NCBI RefSeq assembly: GCF_000219625.1
Contig: NC_018217.1
Span: forward strand, 2,852,001-2,916,000
Reading direction: 5' to 3'
DNA: 64,000 bases
Source of the DNA: Zymoseptoria tritici IPO323
Lineage: Eukaryota > Ascomycota > Dothideomycetes > Mycosphaerellales > Mycosphaerellaceae
Shown: in pieces, positions 11,540 through 22,268 of the stretch
Position numbering within the stretch: position 1 is the first letter of the stretch
Layout of the letters: the number at the start of each line of letters is the position of its first letter
Made by a program: the position numbers and the translations under genes
Notes under the pieces: generated by a model
Seen by the model: only the letters and a program-made list of their open reading frames with translations
Told to the model about the DNA's origin: nothing
The model's database searches: none

Positions 11540-13264
11540 CTTGCGGGCAGTGAATGCCACCAGCACACGGCGGAGTATGCGGCGGTGGTGAGGATGGCGG
11601 CGGGAAAGTGCGCGGAGAGTGGGTGGTCGCGGAGGAAGCTGCGCCGTAGACGGGCCCGTCGAGCGGAGGGAGCTTCAGCTCTCGCTCGCGACTGCCTTCG
11701 CAATTGCGTCCGTGCCGTCGTCCTCGCGGGGACCGGGTATGGGCTAGTCGTGTACGCAAGACCGTCTTCGATGCAGTGGCTGAGTATGTGAGCGGATGTG
11801 AGGTTGAGTGGTGGTGATCAAATCCCCCGGAATAGGGCTCTCGACGGGCTGCTCTCTCTGTCGAGCACAGACCCAATCTACGGACCGCTTCAACTTTCCA
11901 TGCCCTGCTTTCGGGCGCATTGAATCTTCGTACAAAAACTACATAGCCCGAGCAACTGCTGCAGGCAAAGTGGTGCTGCTCTCACGATCGCTTTTTTCCT
12001 GAGCAGCAAGAGATCGACACTCTGGACCAATGATCCAGCAGATCTCATCACCTCCGGAATGCCTCAGGGATATCGGTATGGGACCTGACCGGCAACCGGA
12101 GGGCGTAAAGCCCCGCCGGGCCAAATCCGCAGTCAAAAACTGGTGCCGGTGATGGCGGCATGGCCCCATCTCCGCTGATCGCGTTAATCCTCCTACCTAG
12201 GTAGACAAAGGCACGAATATTGCTATATGCTATTGCTACACTGGACTGAGACGTTTCCGGCCGGTCATTTACGTTCCGGTGAGATTGGTGCGATTACCTC
12301 AAATGGACACGAACGATTTCACATTCGCCCCATTGTTTTCCGGCCCATACCCAGATGCCAGCAGAGCGCTGCAAGGTCCAAGGAACATGCAATTCGCTGC
12401 GGTGTTGCCATAATAAACCTCAGCCCCAAAAGTCGAATGGGCCACTCACATTGCTCGTAGGGATGATTTCCATAGCTGTGTTGTGAAGCACGCTGCAAGC
12501 CATAAATTCTGCATAATATTGGGCATGTCTAGTATTCAATCAACGTCATTGAGGCTGGATTTATCGTGGCACCGCTCTTCAGTGTCCAGTACATTAGACG
12601 CACCTCGAGGATTCAACCCGCTGTCAGCCTTGAAATTTAGTTGGGCTCGCGCTGTCATTTGTGAGGGAACCACGAATTTCCATATACCATGCATTCCCGG
12701 ACTCACTGTTAGGCGAGAGCGGTTGACCTTTGCGCGTGGTAGCACTCAGGCTTGGCGGCGAAGGGCCATCAGTGGGATCGTCAAATTTTCAGCTGGTGTG
12801 TAGGGTTCTGCTGCTCTCTGCTATGAGTCTCTGCTGAACCATCTGCGGCTGCGATCAGTATGCCCTGTAACGATATTCGTTCTTGTCGAAAGCCATCCGG
12901 CGTTGGACAGCACCACTGCCACTGGTGTTGGGGCGCGTTCAGGGAAGCCCTACTCCAATGGTTGTCGATGCGCCCACTCCCCCTCGCTTGCCAGCCTCAA
13001 GCCTCACGTATGGTTGGGAACGCAAAAGATTGGGAAGTGCCGAAGCCCAGATCGCGGGTAGAATTTGAACATTCGTATCTTGTGTAGCTGCGGAATCGGA
13101 GTCGTGCTTTTCATCCATGCTTTTCATCTTCCGGTCCGCAAGTCGAGGATCGCCGTCCTCAAGAACGTCTGTGCCTGATGTGCTGAGACATTCCTCCGTT
13201 CAACAGCGCCAGACCAATTGCACCTTTCGTCCGTCCCTCTTCCGCCATTCCATCGCGTCGACGT
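11540..13264. other. 1.7-kb intergenic region
   Basis: Lies between the G-beta start codon and the RPS29 stop codon. No ORF with credible coding character was seen. A perfect 12-bp palindrome CTACCTAGGTAG sits at 12193-12204; CCTAGG-type palindromes are frequent in fungal promoters, so its meaning is unclear. The stretch probably contains the G-beta promoter and 5' UTR, and the RPS29 3' UTR. Confidence 0.55.
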
Positions 13265-13570
13265 TTAACGGTGCTGTAGTCTTGATTAGTCCTTGCCTCG
13301 TCTCCGGCGCCACTCGTAGAAGACGCACCTTGGTGAAACCGATGTCGGCAGCCTTCTCGCGGAAGCATTGACGGCAGATGTTGAGTCCGTACTTGCGGAT
13401 GAGACCGGCCTGGTGGGTGCAGACACGGCTGTGAGGCCGTTAGTATCTTGTCCTCATTCTCCTCCATTGCCATCTCCATGTCTGAAGCCCAGCTATTTTC
13501 GAACATACCACTCGCGGGAGCCCTTGCCGTAGGTGCGTGGGCGGCAGTACCAGACGGATTCGTGAGACAT
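13265..13570 (-). CDS. RPS29: 40S ribosomal protein S29 (uS14)
   Basis: Zinc-binding protein of the small ribosomal subunit head. Three exons: 13570-13509, 13428-13329 and 13273-13265; introns of 80 and 55 nt. Total 171 nt, 56 aa, exactly the family length. It begins [20 protein letters not shown]. The zinc site is C21-x2-C24 and C39-x2-C42, and the protein ends GFTKHR. The final coding exon is just 9 nt (CAC CGT TAA), preceded by an intron with a GGACTAATC branch site. The gene was missed by a simple ORF scan because all exons are short. It is divergent from the DUF4604 gene. Confidence 0.97.
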
Positions 13571-13812
13571 GTTTGCGGTTGGTTGTCGGTGACGGTTTTG
13601 TTTGAAGGTGTCGGGTCGCGCGGAGTGTCGATGTCTGATTGTTCGAAATGGTCGTGGTCGCGAAGATCAATTTGCGTTGTGGAAGGAGCAAAATGGGACT
13701 AGCGCGCTTGGCGTGCGGAAGTGTCGCCCTCACGCAAAATCTCTCCCACCTCGAATTCCATCACGAAGTCATTCGAGTATTGCGGTCGGAATCGTCGCCT
13801 GATGGGAGAGAA
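13571..13812. promoter_or_regulatory. 242-bp bidirectional promoter region (RPS29 / DUF4604 gene)
   Basis: The two start codons lie only 242 bp apart on opposite strands, so the regulatory region must be shared. A ribosomal-protein promoter is expected to be strong, and co-regulation of the DUF4604 gene with ribosome genes is a reasonable inference. No specific ribosomal-protein box was identified by eye. Confidence 0.55.
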
Positions 13813-14295
13813 ATGTCCGGAAAGATCAAGGCCAAAGACCTGAGCTACGACACGTCTCTTCCGCCATTTCTGCAAAGACTGCATGCTGCAAAAGGCGGCT
13901 CTGGAGATTCCGACCGGCACGAGCGAGCCATCGCGCGGCCAAAGAAGGCTAAAGATGTCAATGAGGATGATGGACCGACAATGGTAGATGAGGATGGCGA
14001 AACACTGACCAAGGACGAATATGAGAAGCTCACCAAGGCCGGAGCCGCGACTGAGAATTCCAATGCCGCACCGGATGGAGCAGAAGCAACTTCGAACGTC
14101 GAGACGACCGCGACCAGACCTGATCAGAAAGTGACTGATGGTGTGGCGGTCAAGAAGCGAAAACTCGCAAAGGTCGTCGGCGACGAAGACGGAGCTCCCA
14201 ATGAAGTCCAGGCCACCGCGTCCAAGACTCCCAAGAAGGCGAAGAAGAAGCCCAAGCCCGTCAAGCTCGCGTTCGACGACGATGATGGCACCTGA
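13813..14295 (+). CDS. DUF4604 family protein, basic and charged
   Basis: Single exon, 160 aa. The start at 13813 gives MSGKIKAKDLSYDTSLPPFL, the characteristic N-terminus of the fungal DUF4604 family (S/A-K-LSY...LPPFLxxL). The longer in-frame start at 13639 is rejected because it would run through the RPS29 promoter. The rest is low complexity and charged, with Lys-rich clusters (KKRKLAKV, KKAKKKPKPVKLAF) ending in an acidic DDDDG tail. This suggests a disordered, possibly nuclear protein. The human member has been linked to the spliceosome, but function in fungi is unproven. Confidence 0.85.
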   Translation: MSGKIKAKDLSYDTSLPPFLQRLHAAKGGSGDSDRHERAIARPKKAKDVNEDDGPTMVDEDGETLTKDEYEKLTKAGAATENSNAAPDGAEATSNVETTATRPDQKVTDGVAVKKRKLAKVVGDEDGAPNEVQATASKTPKKAKKKPKPVKLAFDDDDGT

Positions 14296-14985
14296 TGTTT
14301 CGCAATCGTCTGATGCTTCGGAATCATTCGCTGGAATCAGATCAATACCCTCCTCAACCGAGCCACTCAACCAATGGTCTCATACCTCAGGTCATGGACA
14401 TCACGGAATGGGCCCACCCATCATGCAACGGCCGCCAGTACTGATGCACAAGTGACCGAGTGTGCTTCGCATGTACTTGGACCTCCATGGTGAGTCTCGC
14501 GAAATTCGTAGTGCGCATTGAGATCACCTGATGAGACTTCAATATTGGAGCTGTCTTACCTTGAGGGACAACCTTGATGGATGGTGACAAAACCTTATAC
14601 GCAACTTACCTGACAGGAAGAAGAACATTACACGTCCAATCATGCAAACTGTTCTCAAACACGGGCTGACGTGTGTCTACATAGTTACGGGCGACGTGAG
14701 TGTGAATCACGTCGAGACCACCGAGCGGACCACCGCCGTACATCGCAAAGGAGCAGAGCACGACCACTCATACCCCGGCCACTGCGCAGGGGAGCACTGG
14801 CCGCTCTTGCTTCGGGCTTTTTGCCATGACATGCCGGCCACACTCGTCTGCAGAGAGTCTGCGAGGGTAGAGGAGATGTACCGAGAAATCCATTCAGTGC
14901 ACGTCCTCTGTGCTATAGCTTGTACTAGATTCCACACCGGATGAAGATAATTGGGCAAACTCGGCCACGCAATCTATCGCTCTCC
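14296..14985. other. convergent intergenic region
   Basis: 690 bp between the stop codons of the DUF4604 gene and the sugar transporter. Only short unsupported frames are present. It should hold both 3' UTRs. Confidence 0.6.
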
Positions 14986-16700
14986 TCACACTTTGTCACC
15001 CACGATCTCCACGTGCCCTGGTCGCTCCTTCACTTCCGATCCCAGCTTCCCTTCGTCATTCAATGCTTGCTCAAAGCTCAGCTCGACTGGATCGCCGAAC
15101 AAGATTGAAATATCTTCGAGAGTCAATTCCTTAGTCTCTGGCAGATACAAGTACACGAGCACTGCATAGACAACGGTCAGGCAGATGAGAATGATCCAGA
15201 ACTTGTAGCCAATTTTCTCGAACGCTACTGGTGCAGCTGTGAGCAGGATTGCTGTGGCGATCCATTGGGCCATGATGGAGAATGAGACACCAAAGCCTCG
15301 GATGACCATTGGAAAGCTGCAGAGACATTAGTGACCCTTGCTTGTGAGGAGCTCGGGGGACTTACATCTCCGATGGGATCAAATACATGGTCGCATCGAG
15401 GCAACTCGAATAGAAGGCCTAAACAACGAAGAGGGTCAGGGTCAGCAATGCTGAGACAGATGGTAGCACGAAACCTCACCGCTTGGAGGAAAATGAAAAA
15501 GACTCCAAAGCCAAGTCCGACTCCGTTGCCGGAGCCTGTTTCGACGAATCGCGCTGTCATCGCTGCTTCTCCTGAGAGGCATAGCAGTATCCCGGCGCAG
15601 CCTACCAAGACAAAGTTGCGACGCCCGAAGCGATCTACGAAGAGGCCGTTGCACAGGTTGCCAGGTACGGTGACAAGATTGAAGCATCCGATCAGGAGCA
15701 ACGGCGTGCCTCCAGTAATTCCAAGACGCGACAGGATCTGGGTCAGGTAGTTGGCGATGACCAGAGCCCCTGCTATGGTCAGCGAATGGCCTCTGCACAT
15801 ATCAAAAACCACCTCACCTGTACACTGATTGCCAAATTGCACGAGAAATCCCAATGCCAACCTCTTCCGAAAGCTTGCCTGCCCAAAGCCCAGCTTCACC
15901 TTGGCCAAGGTTCCAGTCACACCCATTCTTCTCTCCGCCTCGATTTGCGTCTGCATCTGTCGGAACTCGGCTCTCGCATATCCATCTCCGGGATCCTTCT
16001 CGTTCGCATGCAACCTCCACGTAACCTCCCATGCCTCCTCACCCCTGTCCTGGCTCAACAACCACCGCGGCGAGAACGGCAACCAGTACGATCCGACGAG
16101 CAGAATCACAGTCGGAATTAACTGCACCGCCAATGGAAATCGCCACTGGAACTCTCCGTATGGCGCGAAATAGCAGCCATATGTCACAAACCCGGTCATG
16201 GCATACGAGAAGCCGATCAACACCCCGTGCAACCCAACCATCAAGCCGCGGGATTCAGGTGGGCTCACTTCGCTTTGGTACAAGGGCACAAGCGTCACCA
16301 AAACTCCAATTCCAAAGCCTATGATGAACCGACTGACGATGAACATCGAGATGTTCACCGAACCCGTCATGATCCCCGCTCCGACGAGGCAGATCACACA
16401 CCCCAGCTGCAAGCTACGTTTCCGGCCGAAATGGTCAGAAGACCAGATGTTGAACACGCATCCCACGGCGCCTCCAGCAGCGTAGACGCCGTTGATAGCG
16501 CCAAGAATGTCGTTCGTGTGCGGTGTGCCCTGAACGAGGTTCATTGAATCGTAGAATGATGCTTGGCCGATCAAGGCGGCGGAGATGGAGGAGGCGTAGC
16601 CATAGCAAAGAGATCCGACGGCGACGAAGAGGGCGATGGTGAAGTTGTAGAGGTTGCGGGGACGGGGGATGATGTATTTCTTTCGGCTGGTGGAGGGCAT
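14986..16700 (-). CDS. MFS sugar transporter, 12 transmembrane segments
   Basis: Proton-coupled or facilitative sugar uptake at the plasma membrane; substrate cannot be told from sequence. Four exons: 16700-15818, 15772-15480, 15418-15366 and 15316-14986; introns of 45, 61 and 49 nt. Total 1560 nt, 519 aa. Sugar-porter signatures: DHFGRKRSLQLG after TM2, PPESRG before TM5, a PFSPRWLLSQDRGEEA loop after TM6, FVDRFGRRNFVLVG after TM8, and PETKELTLEDI after TM12. The QLIP motif in TM5 and QFGNQCTG in TM7 fit the fungal hexose/quinate-type group. A 16-kb single reading without introns would include nonsense-like segments (GEVVFDMCRGHSLTI and VRFRATICLS), which are the introns. Confidence 0.94.
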
Positions 16701-17323
16701 TTCGAGGTTAATGGAGTTGGAGGTTAGAAATGAGTTGGAGAATGGCTGATCGTGAGCGCGAGCTCAGGTCAAGTCAAACGATCGAATGACCTTGCTTGAT
16801 TCGACCGAAGCTGAAAAACACTTGTAAAGGAGTGATAGGAAACGAAGAGTACAAATAAACTTCTTGACAAGCTACATGTATGTCGCGTGGGCGCTGATCG
16901 ACATGCACATATGCGACCCCCGCAGCAGGATTGAATATGACCTCGGGGAGCGGTTCAATGATCAGAGCCGTGCTACCACGAACCGGGTCGTCGTACGGAT
17001 TGTCGTGACGTTCAAAACGACTCGTGTGGGGTGAGTCAGGACTATGGTATTCAGTTGGAGTACATTGGTCGATATTGTCTCGCTCCAGCGTGTTGTTACA
17101 TTCACCTACTGAGAGCCGCTTCCTGTAGTGTGAAGCTAAGCTGCGTGCAGCAGACCTCTCGTCTTTGCAACCGAGACAGCTCGCGCGCCGTTTACACCTT
17201 TCTTCCCGGGATCATTCATTCCATGCTTCAATGCTTCAGTGCTGATTTTCTTCCCCCTGTCAATGTCATGCAAACGCCTCGCTAAAAGCAAAAGAAGCAC
17301 GCAGAGCAGACCATGTCTCAATC
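16701..17323. promoter_or_regulatory. intergenic region upstream of the sugar transporter
   Basis: About 620 bp between the transporter start and the RPC53 stop, both on the minus strand. It presumably contains the transporter promoter and the RPC53 3' UTR. No defined regulatory motif was recognised. Confidence 0.5.
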
Positions 17324-19240
17324 TCATCTCAAGATCTCGTCCCAGTTCGGCGTCATGACAAACTTGCCCCTGACCTGACCCATTCCCATGCCTACAGCCG
17401 GCTCCAGCGGTTCCTCTCCTTCCTTGGCCTTGGCCTTGTCCTTATCCTTCTCTTCCTTCACGACCTCAGGTTTCGTCTCAGGCACGGTAGCAATCAGCAC
17501 GTTCTGCAAGAAAGTAGCATCGGCACCCATGCCCAGCAATAGACTCGTGCCGCCCCAGTCCAGAGTCGCTTTCCCAGACTTGTGGATACGCAGCTTGCCA
17601 ACGTGGCCAGAGGGGAGTTTGGGCTGGACGTTAAGACCCGTATTGGTCGAACGTTGTTGAGCGGATGCGTCGACGTCCATTGGGTCTTGGTCGGTGGCGC
17701 CTGCTACAGCAGTTTCGGGATCGGGTTTGACGGAGACGGGTATGAGGGATGGCAGAACAGGAGGAAACTGAAAGAGATAGACGTGTTGGGAGCGAGTCTC
17801 TTCTTGTTTGCGAGCTTTGACCAAAGTCGGGTCTTCCGGTGCGGCTCCCTCCATAGCGGTGTCGCCGTTTGCGTCTGTGGGAGGTGGAAGGGTTTTAGGA
17901 ACTTGGCGGCCAAGCTCATTGCGAATTCCACGGAGGTCTTTGTAATGACGCTTCCACTCGTCGAGTTCAGCTTGTGTTTGGAATCGGGGAGGCTCGGGTA
18001 AGGGTACGTCGCTGTCGTCCGAGTCATCTGCGCCCATCGAATCTGCAATCGCTTTGATTCTTTCCTTGGCTTTTCGTTTTGTTTCTGGAGACGAAGGAGC
18101 GTCTTGAAGTGCTTCTGGAATCGTTGTGATGTCTTGAGCGGGTGGTGTGGTTGGCCGAGCTTGCCCATCGTCTCCCGTAGGTTCGGGCTTGATATAAGGT
18201 TGCTCGTTCTCGTCGTCAGATGAGCTATACGCTGTTGGTCGTTTGGGCATCGCGGTGGACCCTGTAATCTCAACATCTCGAGCTCGCTGTTTGCCTTTCT
18301 TCTTTTCGGTCGTGGGCATTTCTGGGGGTACAATGTTGCTGGCTGCATTGGAGTCTTCTATACTCAATCCGACAGTTCGTTCTTGGTGAGGTACTCGGGT
18401 CAGACGAACGGGAGCGAGCGCGTTCTTGCGTCTAGGTGCAGCATCATCTCCTGTCAAATCGATGACCTGCATGTGGTCGATGTCTTGCTTCGGGAGGGTC
18501 GTGTCGACCTCCTCATCGTCGCTGGAGATGTAGCCGCCATCCTCCGTCTTCAACCCCCTTGTGCTCATGGTAAAAGTCCCGCCACTCCCTGGCTCACTCT
18601 TGATTCCTGAACCTCCGGAACCTCCTCCTCCACCACCTCCGCTGCCTCCACCACCACCTCCTCCGCTCCTACCGCCCGAGCTACTGGTAACACCACCTGA
18701 GAATGCTCCAGACCCACTGGCTCCAGACCCAAATCGCCTCGCGTAAGCCGCTTTCGCATCTGCGGTCACTTGTCCAGCGCTGAAAGGCCCACTAGCAATC
18801 ACATCTTCATCTCTCGACCGGTGCGAATCTCCCATGTGTCCTCCACGACCTCGTCCGCCTCTCCCGCCTCCTCTGCCCGAGCGATCATTGCCTCTGTAAC
18901 CGAAACGCCTGGCTTCTCTGTCTTTCCTCTTTTTCTCCTCCGCTACGGCCTCAGCCTCAGCAGCTTTCGCCCTCGCTGCTGTCTGTGCAGCTTCAAGTCG
19001 AGCAGCTTGTGATCGTCGATTGGCAGCCCTTGGTGCATTGACGACAGGTTTACCTCGCGTTGAGGAGGGTCGTGGTGTCGAGCTCTGGCGGCTAAGAGGA
19101 GCCGGAGTGGATGCAGCAGAAGGTGTAGGCGTTGCTGCGGGAGTGACTGGATTGCCTGGTGGTGATTGTGCTGAACCACTGCTGGCTTGTTCCGTGCTTT
19201 GTGTAGGGGGAGCCTTGGATCCCGGAGCTTTGGGTGGCAT
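17324..19240 (-). CDS. RPC53: DNA-directed RNA polymerase III subunit RPC53 (RPC4)
   Basis: Subunit of the RPC53-RPC37 heterodimer of RNA polymerase III, acting in termination and reinitiation on tRNA and 5S genes. Single exon, 638 aa. The N-terminal two thirds is disordered: Ser/Pro/Ala-rich, then RGG-like (GRGGGRGGRGRGG), then a poly-Gly/Ser tract around residues 190-215. The conserved C-terminal domain begins near residue 495 (HVYLFQFPPVLP) and includes GKLRIHKSGKATLDWGG (about 548-564), TFLQNVLIATVPE, and the terminal GKFVMTPNWDEIL. These match the family. Length is within the fungal range. It is divergent from the coiled-coil gene. Confidence 0.95.
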   Translation of the reverse strand: MPPKAPGSKAPPTQSTEQASSGSAQSPPGNPVTPAATPTPSAASTPAPLSRQSSTPRPSSTRGKPVVNAPRAANRRSQAARLEAAQTAARAKAAEAEAVAEEKKRKDREARRFGYRGNDRSGRGGGRGGRGRGGHMGDSHRSRDEDVIASGPFSAGQVTADAKAAYARRFGSGASGSGAFSGGVTSSSGGRSGGGGGGGSGGGGGGGSGGSGIKSEPGSGGTFTMSTRGLKTEDGGYISSDDEEVDTTLPKQDIDHMQVIDLTGDDAAPRRKNALAPVRLTRVPHQERTVGLSIEDSNAASNIVPPEMPTTEKKKGKQRARDVEITGSTAMPKRPTAYSSSDDENEQPYIKPEPTGDDGQARPTTPPAQDITTIPEALQDAPSSPETKRKAKERIKAIADSMGADDSDDSDVPLPEPPRFQTQAELDEWKRHYKDLRGIRNELGRQVPKTLPPPTDANGDTAMEGAAPEDPTLVKARKQEETRSQHVYLFQFPPVLPSLIPVSVKPDPETAVAGATDQDPMDVDASAQQRSTNTGLNVQPKLPSGHVGKLRIHKSGKATLDWGGTSLLLGMGADATFLQNVLIATVPETKPEVVKEEKDKDKAKAKEGEEPLEPAVGMGMGQVRGKFVMTPNWDEILR

Positions 19241-19553
19241 ATCGGATCAGTGCCTCTACAAAGAGGCAATGGGTAGGAAATGAGTGGAAGAAAGACCAAT
19301 GCGAAGTCCGAAGCTCGAAGCTCTCGTAAAAAGTTCCGTCTTCACATGTCAAAACGTGGGGTACGCTCGTGACTGTGGCCTCAGGCATCATACGATCGCT
19401 CCTGCCTTTATGATGATGCGCTAGCCGGACGTTGCTACCTGACGGGTCAGCCCGCTGTTTACCGGTTTACATCTGCAAGGATTCCACCGCGGACGACCAA
19501 GCATATCGCATATTTCAACAGCAAACGATTTCCATGATCGCACAGCAGAGATA
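19241..19553. promoter_or_regulatory. 313-bp divergent promoter region
   Basis: Separates the start codons of RPC53 (minus) and the coiled-coil KEN-box gene (plus). Nothing more specific was seen. Confidence 0.45.
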
Positions 19554-21707
19554 ATGTCAACAGAAGTTGCCGACATGGAATCCGCATTCAGATTTCCCAG
19601 TCGAGAATCACAACCTCTCCATCCGCTGTCGCCGGAGCGCGTCAATGGTAGCAAACGGCCAACCTCCATCTCCAGCATGACTTCGAAATTCTCCTCGGCC
19701 GTCGAATCCACCAACTCGACAGAGAATCCCTCGCCACGATCGTCGCCGAATCGAAAGGCAAATCTGTTCGCCGACTACAACCCTCACGCACGTTCACCGG
19801 TCAAGGAGAATGGCTTCGCATTACCTGGATCACCTTCACTACCGGAGATCCACGCGTTTCGTAGCCACGCACGAACCAACAGCGATGTGCAAGGACTTGT
19901 CAAACGCTTCGAGATTCTTGACGTACGCGACCGCGATGCTGAGCTGGCCGACCGGAGTAAGAGACACGAAGCAGAACTTCGCAGAGCACAAATCGCGCGA
20001 GAAGAGGCAGAGAGCGATGTCAAGCGGCTGAGGGAGGAGACGAGACGGCTCAAAAAGGAGGGAGATGAAGGGCGCGATCGAGAGAGGAAAGTTGGAAAGC
20101 GGTTGGAGGTTGTCATGGTGAGTTTGGCGAACGTGAACATGTTGAGGAAATGATGGCTGACGTTCGTACAGGAAGAGTTTGCGAACTTCAAGGAGGCCCA
20201 TGCTTCACAATCGGCAGTGTACGAGAAGGAGGTTCGCAAGGCGCGGAAGGAGGCTTTTAAGAATTCGTCCATGGTGCTGAAGATCCAGGAGGAGCTCAAA
20301 TCGACACGCAGCAGTTTGCGAATAACACAGTCTGGCCTTGACATGGAGAAAAGGAAGTTAGCGCAAAGAGATCAGGAGACTTTCGATGCACAATACTCAC
20401 TTGTGGCTCTGCAGGAGGAATTGGACAAATTAAGGGTGCAACTGCAAGTCGCTGAGGATGAAAAGAATGCGCTGAAGACGAGCTTGAAGGAGGAAGAGGT
20501 GGCACGGGTTGCTGCGGAGGGAATGATCGCACTGCCAGCATCGGTCGATGAGGACGAGCTCATGGGTTCGCCACAACGGCTGTCACCCGCAAAGCGAACT
20601 GCTTCGCCTCTTTCTGATGACAAGGAAAATGCGGGTGTGGTGACGAAGAAGATGCTAGACTCGAGGCGATTCGACGAGGAACTTGCGTACGAGAGGACAA
20701 GACGGGAGCATGCCGAGGAATTGGCCGAGTTCCTTCGTCTCGAATGCCACTTCCGATGCTGTCCCTGCAGAGCCTCTGATCATGCAGGTCAAGATCAGCA
20801 ACTACCCGTGGCCGGCGAACTTGGCCAAGCTTTTGAGAGCATCAGGAGCGAGATGAGGGCAATCTTGACTCCACCTGCTAGTGTCGACGACGAGAACGAT
20901 ACTATGACTGTTCAAAAGCCGCATAAGGACGAAAATTCGCAGCAGCAGCACGAGGCTGAGCAGGAGCCCAAGCAGGAGCCAAGAGAGCAGCCAGACGTGG
21001 AGATGGACCAGGCGCCTCTTCTGCAGCTTCCAGATGATTTTGACCGCAGCTTGACCATGATGGATGAGGTTGCACCGGAGCCGGCCGAGGCGCGATTGAC
21101 CGAAGACCCTTTCGAAGTGGAATGCGCAGTTGAAGACGAGGCAGAACCGGAGCAGGAGCATCCCGTTGCCTCACAACACCCACCCGTGACAGAAACGCCT
21201 GAGGATGCATATGGGGAAGAGGTCGTCGTCGCGCAAACACAAAAGGTACCCCTTCTCCCGTCAAGTCCACCTTCAAGAGCCCTCTCTCCGCCCCAGACCA
21301 CCACACCCTATCGATCCATCCGCACCTACACAACCACAATACCCATGAAATTCACCCCGTCCAAGCCCTCATTTGAACGAGCCGGCAGCCGCAGCGAGGA
21401 CGAACAAGAAGAAGACGCTGAGACCGTACCCCATCCAGAACACAACATGTCTCCCAGAGAGCGAACAACTTCCGCTCCCACCTTCGACCGAGCCGCAGCC
21501 CTCGCAGCCATCGCCTGGCGTAGAGGGAGAGCCAAGTCAATAGCTGACGGGCAGGCCACGCCGCGAAAACAGATGCTGGAGGGTGTGAGCAAGGTAGATC
21601 GAAGGGACGTCAGCGCGCCGATGCTGGGTCAGAAGACAATGGGGGGAAATGCGTATAAAGGGGCTGCGAGTGCTGGCAGAGCCCCTGCCAGAGGGCGATT
21701 GACGTGA
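19554..21707 (+). CDS. coiled-coil protein with KEN box and CxxC motif, conserved-fungal type, unknown function
   Basis: Two exons: 19554-20117 and 20172-21707, intron of 54 nt. Total 2100 nt, 699 aa. Residues about 125-305 form a long coiled coil (DRDAELADRSKRHEAELRRA onward). Ser/Pro-rich segments with SP/TP sites precede and follow it (LSPERV, SPNRK, GSPQRLSPAKRTASP). A KEN box lies at 339-341 in LSDDKENAGVV. Then comes FLRLECHFRCCPCR, a compact Cys cluster, an acidic Gln/Glu-rich stretch, and a conserved-looking C-terminal motif FDRAAALAAIAWRRGRAKS. The KEN box and CDK-like sites suggest a cell-cycle-regulated structural protein, for instance at the spindle pole or septum. This is inference; I do not recognise a named homologue. 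Confidence 0.8.
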
Positions 21708-22268
21708 TTTCGGCGTTCGGAATGGTGTACTTGGCTGATTTAGATCGCAAGCGTTTGGTCTGGCTATTGTTGCTTTAAGCGTAGGCGTAACGGGTTGGCT
21801 TTCGATACCTTTGAGAGTTCATTACCTTGACGAGTAATGGTAGCGATGGGAGATGGCTCCTGGCCTGGATTAGCAGAGCTTCTAGTCCCAGTGTATAGTT
21901 CGTCGCCTCTGAATCCGCGCATGACAGAAGCCGAACATAATTCGTCCTTTGCGTGGGAATTGCATGATTACCGTAAGGTAGTCGACGGAGTGAGGTCTGG
22001 TGTCCCGCCAAATGGGGTCCAAAAAGCGGTCCGCTTGCCCCACCAAAGTGAGGTGTTGCCTCGATTCAAGGTTGAGGTGCTTGCTCTCAGGCACGCTTCT
22101 TCACTTTTCGAGATTCATCAACAAACAGCTTCCTACACCTCCACTTCAGCTTCATCCCTTCACCTTTTCCGACGCCTGGCTGGCAGGTATTCTTCTCCGG
22201 TTTGGCATCACCACAAAGTCCCTCCTCTCCGCCAACTACGGCATCACGACATTCCTCGAACCGCCACG
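21708..22268. promoter_or_regulatory. region upstream of CAND1, with an open in-frame extension
   Basis: 560 bp between the coiled-coil stop and the CAND1 start. The CAND1 frame stays open upstream to an ATG at 21837 (144 extra codons), but the translated extension has no family resemblance and is probably promoter and 5' UTR. Confidence 0.5.

Noticed and set aside
12193..12204. 12-bp palindrome CTACCTAGGTAG as a specific operator
   Set aside because: CCTAGG-type palindromes are frequent in fungal intergenic DNA; a single copy is weak evidence.
14138..14370. Frames on both strands overlapping the DUF4604 gene
   Set aside because: Shadows of the Lys-rich coding sequence; no independent support.
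15331..16547. Several plus-strand frames of 84-139 codons within the sugar transporter
   Set aside because: Antisense shadows; the minus-strand exons give a full MFS protein with consistent introns.
18383..18746. Pro-rich plus-strand frame opposite RPC53
   Set aside because: It is the antisense of the poly-Gly/Ser tract of RPC53 and has no features of its own.
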